Part shown: in pieces, positions 15,785 to 24,138 of the stretch
How positions within the stretch are numbered: position 1 is the first letter of the stretch
How the letters are laid out: the number at the start of each line of letters is the position of its first letter
Assembly: GCF_017304635.1 (NCBI RefSeq)
Contig: NZ_JAFKMA010000001.1
Coordinates: 1,054,001-1,118,000 of the forward strand
Direction: 5' to 3'
DNA: 64,000 nucleotides
Source: Sphingomonas sp.
Lineage (GTDB): Bacteria; Pseudomonadota; Alphaproteobacteria; Sphingomonadales; Sphingomonadaceae
Made by a program: the position numbers and the translations under genes
Notes under the pieces: model-generated
The model's input: only the letters and a program-made list of their open reading frames with translations
What the model was told of the DNA's origin: nothing
Databases searched by the model: none

Positions 15785-18093
15785 GCCGCTGCCCCCACTC
15801 GCTCGGCGACCGCGGCGAGCAGCCCCGCGCGATCGTATCGATAGACGGATCCGCGCGCGGTGCGATCGTTGCTCAGCCGCACGACGCGGGCATCGCCGCC
15901 CTCCGCCGCCGTTGTCAGGATCACCGCGGGCTGCTCGCCGGCCGCGCTCGTCGCGACACGATACCCCGCGCTTTCGAGCACCGGAGTCAGGAACGTCGCG
16001 AGCCACGCATCCGCCGCGCAATCGAGCAGGCAGAGCGGCGCCGCGCTCGTCGCGCCATCCGCCGCCTCGATCCCGAGCAGCCATTGCGGATCGATCAGTT
16101 CGACCTGATCGTCGTCCAGCGTGATGACGCCCAGGATCGGCCCCGGCGCCGCGACGGGCGCGATGTCGGCTGGCATCGCCACGATGTCGAGCGGCTCGGC
16201 GATCGCGTAAGCGACCTCGGCCGCGCCGTCCTTGATCCGCAGCACCGCGAATTCCGCGCCGCCGGGCAGGTCGCCCAGTGCCGCAAGCGGCAGGATGCGG
16301 CCGTCCGCGAGCAGGCGCCAGCGCCCGCCGGTCAGCGCCGCGGCATCGCGCGCCACGGTCTCGACGCGATCGATGATCGCCAGCGGGATCGCGCGGCGGC
16401 GCCCGTCGAGATCGGCGAACAACAGGGCGTCGACCACCGGCATCGCGCTCGCGGCGGCCTCGTCGACGTCACGCGCCGTCTCAGTCTCGAACGCGATTCC
16501 GGCGGCTTCGGCGATTCCGCCGCAATCGAGCAGCAGCATCGGCGACCCGCTGTCAGGCAGGGTCTGCCCGGCATAGATGCCCGCCGCCATCACGGCCGGC
16601 GCCGCCGGCTTGATGACCAGTTCCTCGTGATCGAGCACCGAATCGACCGCGACGGCGAAGCTGCCCCCGCTCGCGGTGATGATCGCCAGCATGTCGACCC
16701 GCGCCGGATCGGCCACGCTCAACGCCAGCAGCGCGCCGAGATCGACCAGCGGCATGCGGCGATCGCGCACCGTCACCGCGATGCTGTCGCCGATGCGATC
16801 GAGCCGGATCGAGCCGTCGCCGCCGGTCCCGCCGACATGGACGATCTCCTCGATCGCCTGACGCGTGACGGCGAAGCGCTGGCCGCCGACGCCGATCACG
16901 ATCGCCGGGATGATCGACAGCGTCAGCGGCACGTGGATTTGGAGGCGCAAGCCCCGACCCGGATGGTTGGTGAGCTCGATCCGCCCGCCGATCTGCTCGA
17001 CGTTCGCGCGGACCACGTCCATCCCGACGCCGCGGCCGGAAATCGCGGTGACCTCGGTCTTGGTCGAAAGGCCGGGTTCGAAGATCAGGTCGAGCTTGGC
17101 GCGCTCGCTCAGGGCGGCCAGGTCGCGGCCCCGCGTCTGGCCGGCGGCGGTCAGCTTGCGGACCAGCCGGTCGGTATCGATGCCGCGCCCGTCGTCGGCG
17201 ACCTCGATGATGATCTGGTTGCCCGATTGCCGGGCGGAAACGGCGAGCCGGCCGCTCTCGCGCTTGCCGGCGGCGCGGCGTTCGTCGGGACTTTCGATGC
17301 CGTGGTCGATCGCGTTGCGGATGATGTGCACCATCGGGTCGCGCATCACCTCGATCATCTCGCGGTCGAGCTCGACATCGGCGCCATCGACGCTGAGCTG
17401 CACCGCCTTGCCGAGTTCGCCGGCGGTATCGCGCACGATCCGCGGCAGCGCCGAGAACAGGGCATCGACCTTCTGCATGCGCGTGCGGCTGACGGTGTCG
17501 CGCAGTTCGGCGACGGTCAGCGAGAGGCGATCGAGCGCCGCCTCCACCGCGGGGTCGGCGTCGCTGTCGCGCATCCGCCGCGCCAGTTCGTTGCGCGCCA
17601 GCACCATGTCGGACATGCCGCTCATCATGCGATCGAGCAGGTCGGTCGACAGGCGGACGCTGCGCTGGACGCCGCGCCCGGCGGGCGCCACGATCGCGAC
17701 GGGGCTCGCGAGTTCGACCGGATCGGCGCTGCCGTCGAGCGCGGCGATCAGCAAGTCCTCGCCGGCATCGTCCAGCGCGGCCCCGGCATCGATCGCCTCG
17801 ACCAGCGCGCCGATGCGATCGACGATCGCCAGCACCGCATTGACGAGCATCGGGTCGGGCACGCGCTCGCCCGAGCGGACCGCTGACAGCACGTCCTCAG
17901 CGGCATGGCTCAGCCGTTCGAGCCGCGGCAGATCGAGGAACCCGCAGCTGCCCTTCACCGTGTGCACGAAACGGAAGATCGCGTCCAACCGCGCGCGATC
18001 GGCCGGATCGGCTTCCCACGCGATGATTTCCCCCGCGAGCGCTTCGAGCGTCTCGCGCGTCTCGGCAATGAATTCCTGGAGCAGGTCGTCCAT
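15781..18093 (-). CDS. cheA: Chemotaxis histidine kinase CheA with degenerate C-terminal receiver-like tail
   Basis: A 770-aa kinase. The Hpt domain has the phosphorylated His44 in RFVHTVKGSCGFL; the dimerisation region follows near residue 165 (RMMSGMSDMVLARNEL). The ATPase has HIIRNAIDHGIESPDER, EVADDGRGID and GRGVGMDVVR. A CheW-like domain follows. Beyond it there is a second CheW-like segment (LLFADLDGRRRAIPLAII) and a last 85 residues (LCLLDCAADAWLATFLTPVL...) that look like a receiver without a clear phospho-aspartate. Start at 18093 (MDDLLQEFIAE) rather than 11 codons upstream. First gene of the che operon. Confidence 0.92.
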   Translation of the reverse strand: MDDLLQEFIAETRETLEALAGEIIAWEADPADRARLDAIFRFVHTVKGSCGFLDLPRLERLSHAAEDVLSAVRSGERVPDPMLVNAVLAIVDRIGALVEAIDAGAALDDAGEDLLIAALDGSADPVELASPVAIVAPAGRGVQRSVRLSTDLLDRMMSGMSDMVLARNELARRMRDSDADPAVEAALDRLSLTVAELRDTVSRTRMQKVDALFSALPRIVRDTAGELGKAVQLSVDGADVELDREMIEVMRDPMVHIIRNAIDHGIESPDERRAAGKRESGRLAVSARQSGNQIIIEVADDGRGIDTDRLVRKLTAAGQTRGRDLAALSERAKLDLIFEPGLSTKTEVTAISGRGVGMDVVRANVEQIGGRIELTNHPGRGLRLQIHVPLTLSIIPAIVIGVGGQRFAVTRQAIEEIVHVGGTGGDGSIRLDRIGDSIAVTVRDRRMPLVDLGALLALSVADPARVDMLAIITASGGSFAVAVDSVLDHEELVIKPAAPAVMAAGIYAGQTLPDSGSPMLLLDCGGIAEAAGIAFETETARDVDEAAASAMPVVDALLFADLDGRRRAIPLAIIDRVETVARDAAALTGGRWRLLADGRILPLAALGDLPGGAEFAVLRIKDGAAEVAYAIAEPLDIVAMPADIAPVAAPGPILGVITLDDDQVELIDPQWLLGIEAADGATSAAPLCLLDCAADAWLATFLTPVLESAGYRVATSAAGEQPAVILTTAAEGGDARVVRLSNDRTARGSVYRYDRAGLLAAVAERVGAAA

Positions 18094-18139
18094 GGGTCCC
18101 CGGGGCGTTGGCGCGCGGCGATCCATGGACCAGCACTGG

Positions 18140-18154
18140 TTAAATACTGCTTTA
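18140..18154. promoter_or_regulatory. CtrA-like box upstream of cheA
   Basis: The bases read TTAA, seven other bases, then TTTA, one mismatch from the alphaproteobacterial CtrA consensus TTAA-N7-TTAA. It lies 47 bases before the cheA start, between cheA and chpT. CtrA is the target of the CckA-ChpT phosphorelay and controls motility and chemotaxis genes in several alphaproteobacteria. Binding here is an inference from sequence. Confidence 0.4.
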
Positions 18155-18182
18155 CCGGGGGGTTACAGAGAACCCAATCCTG

Positions 18183-18262
18183 CCGTGCTCCTGCGCAAGC
18201 AGAAGCCCAGAGCCACCAACGATACCGCCTGAAATCCTGGACTCCTGCTTCCGCAGGAGTAC
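18183..18262. repeat. Dispersed mosaic palindrome pair
   Basis: Contains GTGCTCCTGCGCAAGCAGAA at the left and the hairpin ACTCCTGC-TTCC-GCAGGAGT at the right with a CCCAGAGCCACC spacer. It is the same class as the repeats at 5174 and 11338. It fills most of the 180-base gap between chpT and cheA and may separate the two transcripts. Confidence 0.55.
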
Positions 18263-18273
18263 GGAAGCGTTCG

Positions 18274-18918
18274 TTAACCCACCAGGATCGTCGCGCCGAA
18301 CAGCAGCACCGGCGCGTCGGGCGGGGAGATCTGGATGCTGCCGCCGCCTTCGGTCACCAGCGAGTGGACGAGGTAGGCGGCCGCGCCGCGCGGGGTCACC
18401 ACGTCGTCGTCGAGCTGGCCCATCAGCGTCGTGCGCAGTTCCTGGTCGAGCACCAGCCGCGATCCCTCGGCACGGACGACGATCTCGACGCGGCCCTCGG
18501 CCTGTTCCGCGCCGATGTCGAGCTGGCCGCCGCGAACCAGCGCATCGGCGGCGATCAGCGACAGGTTGAGCAGTACCTTCACCGCCGACTTGGGCAGCGC
18601 GCCGTCATCGACCATCCAGCCGATCGTCACCTTGCCGCCCTCACCGAACAGCCCCTCGATCGCCGCCTTCGCCTCGCGCGTGTCGACCGTCTCGCCGAAG
18701 CCGCCGGCCGCGCCGAACGCCAGGCGGAAGAATTTCAGCTTGTTGGCCGACGCTCGCGCGCTTTCGTTGAGCAGGTCGAGGCAGCGCTGGCGCATGTCCG
18801 GATCGTTCTCGTCCGCCAGCAGCTCGAGCCCGTTGTTGAGCGCGCCGACCGGCGACAGCAGGTCATGACACAGCCGCGAGCACAACAGGCTGGCGAAATC
18901 GACCGGGGAAATGGACAT
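18274..18918 (-). CDS. chpT: Histidine phosphotransferase ChpT
   Basis: Carries phosphate from the kinase CckA to CtrA and CpdR in the alphaproteobacterial cell-cycle and motility pathway. The 214-aa protein has a DHp-like helix with the phosphorylated His18 in SRLCHDLLSPVGALNNGLELL, a helical partner (NESARASANKLKFFRLAFGA), and a degenerate GHKL-like domain without ATP-binding boxes, as in ChpT. The ATG at 18916-18918 is used; the longer frame covers the region before rluD. Its placement next to the che operon agrees with CtrA-type control of chemotaxis. Confidence 0.88.
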   Translation of the reverse strand: MSISPVDFASLLCSRLCHDLLSPVGALNNGLELLADENDPDMRQRCLDLLNESARASANKLKFFRLAFGAAGGFGETVDTREAKAAIEGLFGEGGKVTIGWMVDDGALPKSAVKVLLNLSLIAADALVRGGQLDIGAEQAEGRVEIVVRAEGSRLVLDQELRTTLMGQLDDDVVTPRGAAAYLVHSLVTEGGGSIQISPPDAPVLLFGATILVG

Positions 18919-19031
18919 GGAGCGCGTTCCTTTGTTGCCCGCCTTCTGGCCAAGCCGCGACCAAGGTTCAAGCCGCGATTGCCGGGTGCACCACCTTGAA
19001 ATCCAACGCCGCGACCCCATTTCAGACCTGA

Positions 19032-19982
19032 ATGGGATCGGGGGTTTCCATCTTGCAGGCAGAGATCGCGGCGACCGCCGATGGCTGGCGCGTGGACCGC
19101 GCGCTGGCCGACGCGCTGCCCACCCTGTCGCGCGAGCGGCTGAAGGTGCTGATCGCCGGCGGGCAGGTTTCACGCCCCGACGGCGCACTGATGCGCGACC
19201 CTGCCAGGAAGGCGGTGGCGGGCGAGACCTACGCGGTCGCGGTGCCCGATCCGACTCCGGCGCATAACGAAGCGCAGGACATCCCGCTCGTCGTCGCGTT
19301 CGAGGACGAACATCTGATCGTGATCGACAAGCCCGCTGGCCTCGTCGTGCATCCGGCCGCGGGCAATCTCGACGGGACCTTGGTCAATGCCCTGCTCCAC
19401 CATTGCGGCGGTTCCCTGAGCGGGATCGGCGGGGTGGCGCGGCCCGGCATCGTCCATCGCATCGACAAGGACACGTCGGGACTGATGGTCGCGGCCAAGA
19501 CCGACCGCGCGCATGAGGGGCTGGCGAAGCAGTTCGCCGATCACTCGATCGACCGCCGCTACAAGGCGATCGTCGGCGGCCGCCCGATCCCGCCAACGGG
19601 CAGCGTCGATGCGCCGCTCGCGCGGAGCCCGCACGACCGCAAGAAGGTCGCGATCGTCAGGACCGGCAAGCGCGCCGTGACACATTACCGGATGCTGGAA
19701 CCGCTCGCCGACGCCGCCTTGCTCGAATGCCGGCTCGAGACCGGGCGCACGCATCAGGTTCGCGTGCACATGGCATCGATCGGCCACGCCTTGCTGGGCG
19801 ACCCCGTTTATGGTAGAACAAAACCGGCCCACAGGAAGGTTCTGGAAACCCTGAATTTCCGCCGTCAAGCCTTGCATGCCGCCCGGCTCGGGTTCATCCA
19901 CCCGATATCCAAGCACGCTTTGTCGTTCGACAGCGACATGCCTGCCGACATGCAGGAACTCTTCGTACACCTCGCTCATTGA
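19032..19982 (+). CDS. rluD: Ribosomal large subunit pseudouridine synthase RluD-like
   Basis: Isomerises specific uridines of 23S rRNA helix 69. The 316-aa protein has an N-terminal S4 RNA-binding domain (GWRVDRALADALPTLSRERLKVLI) and the RluA-family catalytic domain with HRIDKDTSGLMV, where the Asp is the nucleophile, plus LETGRTHQVRVHMASIGHALLGDPVYG. The ATG at 19032 is the first good start; ATC/TTG codons soon after are alternatives. It is followed by rpoH 65 bases later. Confidence 0.92.
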   Translation: MGSGVSILQAEIAATADGWRVDRALADALPTLSRERLKVLIAGGQVSRPDGALMRDPARKAVAGETYAVAVPDPTPAHNEAQDIPLVVAFEDEHLIVIDKPAGLVVHPAAGNLDGTLVNALLHHCGGSLSGIGGVARPGIVHRIDKDTSGLMVAAKTDRAHEGLAKQFADHSIDRRYKAIVGGRPIPPTGSVDAPLARSPHDRKKVAIVRTGKRAVTHYRMLEPLADAALLECRLETGRTHQVRVHMASIGHALLGDPVYGRTKPAHRKVLETLNFRRQALHAARLGFIHPISKHALSFDSDMPADMQELFVHLAH

Positions 19983-19991
19983 TTTTTTTGC

Positions 19992-20027
19992 AGCGCGGCA
20001 TGTCGCCTCTTCTGGGGCATGCCGGCT
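19992..20027 (+). promoter_or_regulatory. Hairpin in the rpoH leader
   Basis: A 10-bp stem with one bulge (AGCGCGGCATG pairing with CATGCCGGCT) and a 15-base loop sits between a T-run at 19983-19989 and the rpoH ribosome site GGGAG. It might end rluD transcription, stabilise rpoH mRNA or respond to temperature; it does not itself include the ribosome site. Function is inference. Confidence 0.3.
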
Positions 20028-20047
20028 GGACTAAGGGAGACACGATC

Positions 20048-20950
20048 ATGGCAAACCGCAGCAACGTCCCGGCGACGATACCTGCCCTCGGCGGCGAGGC
20101 GAGCCTCAACCGCTACCTGGCCGAGATCAAGAAATTCCCGATCCTGACGCCCGAGCAGGAATATATGCTCGCCAAACGGTTCGAGGAGCATGGCGACACC
20201 GACGCCGCGCACCAGCTGGTGACGTCGCACCTGCGCCTCGTCGCCAAGATCGCGATGGGCTATCGCGGCTATGGCCTGCCCGTCAGCGAGCTTATCAGCG
20301 AGGGCAATATCGGCCTGATGCAGGGCGTGAAGAAGTTCGAGGCCGATCGCGGCTTCCGCCTCGCGACCTATGCGATGTGGTGGATCCGCGCGTCGATCCA
20401 GGAATTCATCCTGCGTTCGTGGAGCCTGGTGAAGATGGGCACCACCGCCGCGCAGAAGAAACTGTTCTTCAACCTGCGCCGGATGAAGTCGAAGCTCGAC
20501 GCGTTCGAGGACGGCGACCTTTCTCCGGAGAACCTCGCCAAGATCGCCAAGGACCTGGGCGTGACCCAGGACGAGGTCACCAGCATGAACCGCCGCATGG
20601 CGATGGGCGGCGACACGTCGCTCAACGTCTCGATGCGCGAGGACGGCGAGGGCCAGTGGCAGGACTGGCTGGTCGACGATGCGCCGTTGCAGGACAAGGT
20701 CGTCGCCGACACGCAGGAGGCGGACGTCCGCCACAGCCTGTTGATGGAGGCGATGGACGACCTCAACGACCGCGAGAAGCATATCCTGACCGAGCGTCGC
20801 CTGACCGACGATCCCAAGACGCTCGAGGAACTGAGCCAGGTCTATGGCGTGTCGCGTGAGCGCGTCCGCCAGATCGAGGTGCGCGCGTTCGAGAAACTGC
20901 AGAAGGTGATGATGCGGCTGGCCGGCGAAAAGCGCCTGATCGCCGCATGA
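20048..20950 (+). CDS. rpoH: RNA polymerase sigma-32 factor
   Basis: Directs transcription of heat-shock genes. The 300-aa protein begins MANRSNVPATIPALGGEASL and has region 2 with NIGLMQGVKKFEADRGFRLATYAMWWIRASI, the RpoH-specific box QKKLFFNLRRMK, and region 4 with the helix-turn-helix LEELSQVYGVSRERVRQIE. The ATG at 20048 follows an AAGGGAGA ribosome site. Alphaproteobacteria often carry more than one rpoH, so this may be one of several. Confidence 0.95.
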   Translation: MANRSNVPATIPALGGEASLNRYLAEIKKFPILTPEQEYMLAKRFEEHGDTDAAHQLVTSHLRLVAKIAMGYRGYGLPVSELISEGNIGLMQGVKKFEADRGFRLATYAMWWIRASIQEFILRSWSLVKMGTTAAQKKLFFNLRRMKSKLDAFEDGDLSPENLAKIAKDLGVTQDEVTSMNRRMAMGGDTSLNVSMREDGEGQWQDWLVDDAPLQDKVVADTQEADVRHSLLMEAMDDLNDREKHILTERRLTDDPKTLEELSQVYGVSRERVRQIEVRAFEKLQKVMMRLAGEKRLIAA

Positions 20951-21026
20951 TAGGATGCGCGGCGGCGGTGGACATGCCCCGCCGCGCTGGCTAGCCTTCG
21001 CGACGGGGCGAGCCGAGGAAACGACC

Positions 21027-21506
21027 ATGTGGCGCTATGTGAAGATTCCGCTGGTGGTCGCCTTGCTGGCGTTCGTGCTGCCGTGGCTGTCGATCTCGCT
21101 GTTCGGGCAGCATCTCCTGTCGGCGACCGGCTGGCAGTTGGCGAGCGGGCATGCGCAGGCGCAAGTCGGCGATCTCACCGTCCGGAGCAGCGGCGATCAG
21201 ATCAATTATTACATGACGGTCGCTCTCGCCTTGACCGCCGCCGCGCTGATCGCGTCGTTTCTCCGCCGAAGCGTCGCGGTCGTCGTGGCGATCCTGTCGG
21301 TGCTGGCGATGGCGCTGATCTGGGCGGGATCGAACCAGTATAACCAGTCGCGGATCGATGCGGCGGCGGCAAAGGCCGGCGGCATCTTCGGGTCGCTTGC
21401 CGCAACCGGCGTGCAGGTCGAATGGCAGATCGGTTACTGGGTGGCGCTGATCGCGCTCGCCATCGCCGCGGTCGTAGCATTCCTGGCGATCCGCGACCCT
21501 TCGTGA
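21027..21506 (+). CDS. Membrane protein of unknown function, 159 aa
   Basis: Starts at an ATG with a GAGGAA ribosome site (MWRYVKIPLVVALLAFVLPW). Hydrophobic segments lie near residues 6-24, 63-76, 82-98 and 138-155; a polar loop of about 35 residues (ATGWQLASGHAQAQVGDLTV) follows helix 1 and probably faces the periplasm. No family recognised. The next gene, encoding the amine oxidase-transglycosylase fusion, begins 4 bases later, so the two are likely one operon. Confidence 0.75.
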   Translation: MWRYVKIPLVVALLAFVLPWLSISLFGQHLLSATGWQLASGHAQAQVGDLTVRSSGDQINYYMTVALALTAAALIASFLRRSVAVVVAILSVLAMALIWAGSNQYNQSRIDAAAAKAGGIFGSLAATGVQVEWQIGYWVALIALAIAAVVAFLAIRDPS

Positions 21507-21510
21507 TCGC

Positions 21511-23529
21511 GTGAGCTACGACGTCGTCGTGGTCGGAGCCGGTGCAGCCGGCATCGCCGCCGCGCGCCGGCTCCACGACGCCGGCTGCAACGTCCTGCTG
21601 GTCGAGGCGAGCGAGCGGATCGGCGGGCGCGCCCACACGATCCGCGTGCGTGGCGAGACGCTCGATCTCGGTTGTGCTTGGCTCCACTCGGCCAATCGCA
21701 ACCCGTGGACGCGGATCGCGCTCGCCGAGGAATTCGCGATCGACCGCGGCGACGCGCACTGGCGCGAGCAATGGCGCGACCTCGGCTTCCCGCCCGAGGA
21801 ACGCCGCGCGTTCGAGGCCGCCTATGCCGAATGGCACGATCGCGCCGAAGCCTATGTTGCCGGACTCGACCGCCCGCTGAGCGATTTCATTGCCGCCGAT
21901 GCGCCGTGGCGACCGCTGATCGACGCGATCTCCGGCTATGCCAACGGTGCGAACCTGCGCGACGTGTCGCTGCACGACTGGGCGGCGTACGAGAATGCGG
22001 CGGGCGAGGACAATTGGCGGCTGCGCGACGGCTATGGCGCGCTGGTCGCGCGGCATGCGAAGGGTGTGCCGCTCCGGCTCGCGACCCCGGTCACGCGGAT
22101 CGATCATCGCGGCGCGACGATCCGCCTGACGACGCCGAGCGGCACGATCGAGACCGATCGCGTGATCGTCGCCGTGCCGACCCCGGTGCTAGCCGACGGC
22201 GACATCATCTTCGACCCGCCGCTCCCCGACAAGCGTGACGCGGCAGCCGCCCTGCCGCTCGGCCTCGCCGACAAGATCTTCCTCGGCATCGCCGGTAGCG
22301 ACTATCCGCACAACGCGCACCTGATCGGCAACCCGCATTCGGCGCACACCGCGAGCTATCAGGTCGGCTGGCTCGGCGCACCGGTGGTCGAGGCGTTCTT
22401 CGGCGGCGACTGCGCGGAGGCGATCGAGCGCGCCGACGATCGCGCCGCCGCCGACTTCGCGATCGGCGAACTAGCCGCATTGCTCGGCAACGACTGGCGG
22501 TTGCGGTTGCAGCCGATGGCGCGAACGCGGTGGCGCGCGGAACGCTTCATCCGCGGCAGCTATTCGCATGCGCGCGTCGGCCAGGCCGGGCAGCGCGGCG
22601 TTCTCGCCCGGCCGCACGACGATCGCCTGTTCTTCGCCGGCGAAGCCTGCCACGCCAGCGACTTCTCGACCGCGCATGGCGCCTACGAGACCGGCATCGC
22701 CGCTGCCGACGCCGTACTTGCGGCCAGGCCCCGTCCGCGCGTATCGGCGGCACCGCCGCTCGCCGCGGCATCCGCCCCTGACCCGACCCCAGCCCCCACC
22801 GAGCCCTCGCCCGATCCAATGCCCGCCCGCCCGACCAAGCCACGCCGTTCCTGGGGCCGCCGCCTGTTCAGCTGGCTGTGGAAAACATTGCTCGGGTTCG
22901 TCGTGCTCAGCGTGCTGTGGGTGCTCGCGCTCAAGGTCGTAAACCCGCCGATCACCTTCACGATGATCGGCGACCAGTTACGCGGCAACGGCGTGGTCAA
23001 GCAGTGGATGGGGCTCGACCGGATGGACCCCGACATGCCGCGCGCCGCGATCGCCGGCGAGGATGCACGCTTCTGCCTGCACAACGGCTTCGACCTGCGC
23101 GCGATCGAGCAGGCGTACGATCGCAACCAGAAGGGCGGCCGCATCCGCGGCGGCTCGACGATCAGCCAGCAGACCGCGAAGAACGTCTTCCTGATCCAGG
23201 GCGGTGGCTATGTCCGTAAAGGCTTCGAAGCGTACTTCACCTTCCTGATCGAGCACCTCTGGGGGAAGCGGCGAATCATGGAGGTGTACCTGAACGTGGC
23301 GGAGACGGGGATCGGCACCTATGGCGCGAATGCCGGCGCGATCCGCTATTTCGGGCACGACGCGTCGCACCTGACCCCGGTCGAGGCCGGCCGCATCGCG
23401 GCGGTGCTGCCCCAGCCGAAGCGGCGCGATGCCGTCGACCCGACCGGGTTCGTGCGGCGGCACGGGAATGCGATCGCCCGCTATGTCGGCGTGGTGCGGA
23501 CGAGCGGGTTAGATGGATGCTTGCGGTAA
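21511..23529 (+). CDS. FAD-dependent amine oxidase fused to monofunctional transglycosylase MtgA
   Basis: One 672-aa ORF joins two complete proteins. Residues 1-411 are a flavin amine oxidase: the dinucleotide motif VVVVGAGAAGIAAARRL, EASERIGGRAHT, and the closing FAD motif RLFFAGEACHASDFSTAHGA. Residues 412-436 are a Pro/Ala-rich linker. From residue 437 (MPARPTKPRRSWG) there is a membrane helix and a full MtgA glycosyltransferase-51 domain with IAGEDARFCLHNGFD, GGSTISQQTAKNVFL and RIMEVYLNVAETG. Topology works: oxidase inside, glycosyltransferase in the periplasm. An in-frame ATG at 22819 could also start MtgA alone. The gene starts with GTG. Confidence 0.85.
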   Translation: MSYDVVVVGAGAAGIAAARRLHDAGCNVLLVEASERIGGRAHTIRVRGETLDLGCAWLHSANRNPWTRIALAEEFAIDRGDAHWREQWRDLGFPPEERRAFEAAYAEWHDRAEAYVAGLDRPLSDFIAADAPWRPLIDAISGYANGANLRDVSLHDWAAYENAAGEDNWRLRDGYGALVARHAKGVPLRLATPVTRIDHRGATIRLTTPSGTIETDRVIVAVPTPVLADGDIIFDPPLPDKRDAAAALPLGLADKIFLGIAGSDYPHNAHLIGNPHSAHTASYQVGWLGAPVVEAFFGGDCAEAIERADDRAAADFAIGELAALLGNDWRLRLQPMARTRWRAERFIRGSYSHARVGQAGQRGVLARPHDDRLFFAGEACHASDFSTAHGAYETGIAAADAVLAARPRPRVSAAPPLAAASAPDPTPAPTEPSPDPMPARPTKPRRSWGRRLFSWLWKTLLGFVVLSVLWVLALKVVNPPITFTMIGDQLRGNGVVKQWMGLDRMDPDMPRAAIAGEDARFCLHNGFDLRAIEQAYDRNQKGGRIRGGSTISQQTAKNVFLIQGGGYVRKGFEAYFTFLIEHLWGKRRIMEVYLNVAETGIGTYGANAGAIRYFGHDASHLTPVEAGRIAAVLPQPKRRDAVDPTGFVRRHGNAIARYVGVVRTSGLDGCLR

Positions 23530-23532
23530 AAT

Positions 23533-23660
23533 CCCTCTCCCACCGGGAGAGGGAGGATGCGCCGAAGGCGCGGAAGGGTGAGGGATAGGTCGAAAGCGTT
23601 TCGACCTATCCCTCACCCCGCGGCGCTGCGCGCCTTGCCCCTCTCCCCGAGGGAGAGGGG
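23533..23660. repeat. Array of three strong hairpins in the gap after mtgA fusion gene
   Basis: First hairpin CCCTCTCCC-ACC-GGGAGAGGG at 23533-23553; second a perfect 19-bp stem with a GCG loop at 23577-23617 (GGTGAGGGATAGGTCGAAA arm); third CCCCTCTCC-CCGAG-GGAGAGGGG at 23638-23660. The outer two share the CCCTCTCC/GGAGAGGG core found as a dispersed repeat in many proteobacteria. The rest of the gap (to 23814) is GC-rich with short palindromes and no gene. Confidence 0.65.
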
Positions 23661-23814
23661 GATAAGAGACAGTTCAAACTTCGACGGCAGCGGCGAGCCC
23701 TCGCGTGTCTCGGCAACATGGCGACGGCGAAGCCGCCGCCGTCGGCCGGGCGCGAGCGCCCGCCGGCCGGCCTGGCGCGAGGTGGCCGGGCGTAGCCGGC
23801 CCCCGCGCTTCGGC

Positions 23815-24138
23815 TCAGAACGGCAGTTTGAAACCCGGCGGCAAAGGCAGGCCCTGAGTCATCTTCGCCATTTCCGTGTTCGAGGCGGCGTCCGCCTTCG
23901 CCCGCGCATCGTTGAACGCCGCGACGACGAGATCCTCGAGCATTTCCTTGCCCGACGGCACGATCAGCGAATCGTCGATCGAGATGCCGATGATCCGACC
24001 CTTGGCCGACGCCGTCACCTTGACCAGCCCGCCGCCCGCGACGCCCTGGACTTCGATCTTGTCGAGCCCGTCCTGCGCCTTCGCTAGCTCGGCCTGGACG
24101 TTCTGCGCCATGGCCATGATGTCTTCGAGATTGTTCAC
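23815..24138 (-). CDS. YbaB/EbfC family nucleoid-associated protein
   Basis: A 107-aa DNA-binding protein that forms dimers and coats the nucleoid. It has the family start NNLEDIMAMAQNVQAELAKAQ, the VQGVAGGGLVKVTASAKGRI core and the LEDLVVAAFNDARAKAD helix. Its ATG overlaps the dnaX stop by 4 nt; the dnaX-ybaB pair is widely conserved in bacteria. Cytoplasmic. Confidence 0.95.
   Translation of the reverse strand: MNNLEDIMAMAQNVQAELAKAQDGLDKIEVQGVAGGGLVKVTASAKGRIIGISIDDSLIVPSGKEMLEDLVVAAFNDARAKADAASNTEMAKMTQGLPLPPGFKLPF

Noticed and set aside
16084-17886. 600-codon plus-strand ORF opposite cheA
   Set aside because: Repetitive Asp/Arg/His-rich shadow; CheA on minus has all motifs.
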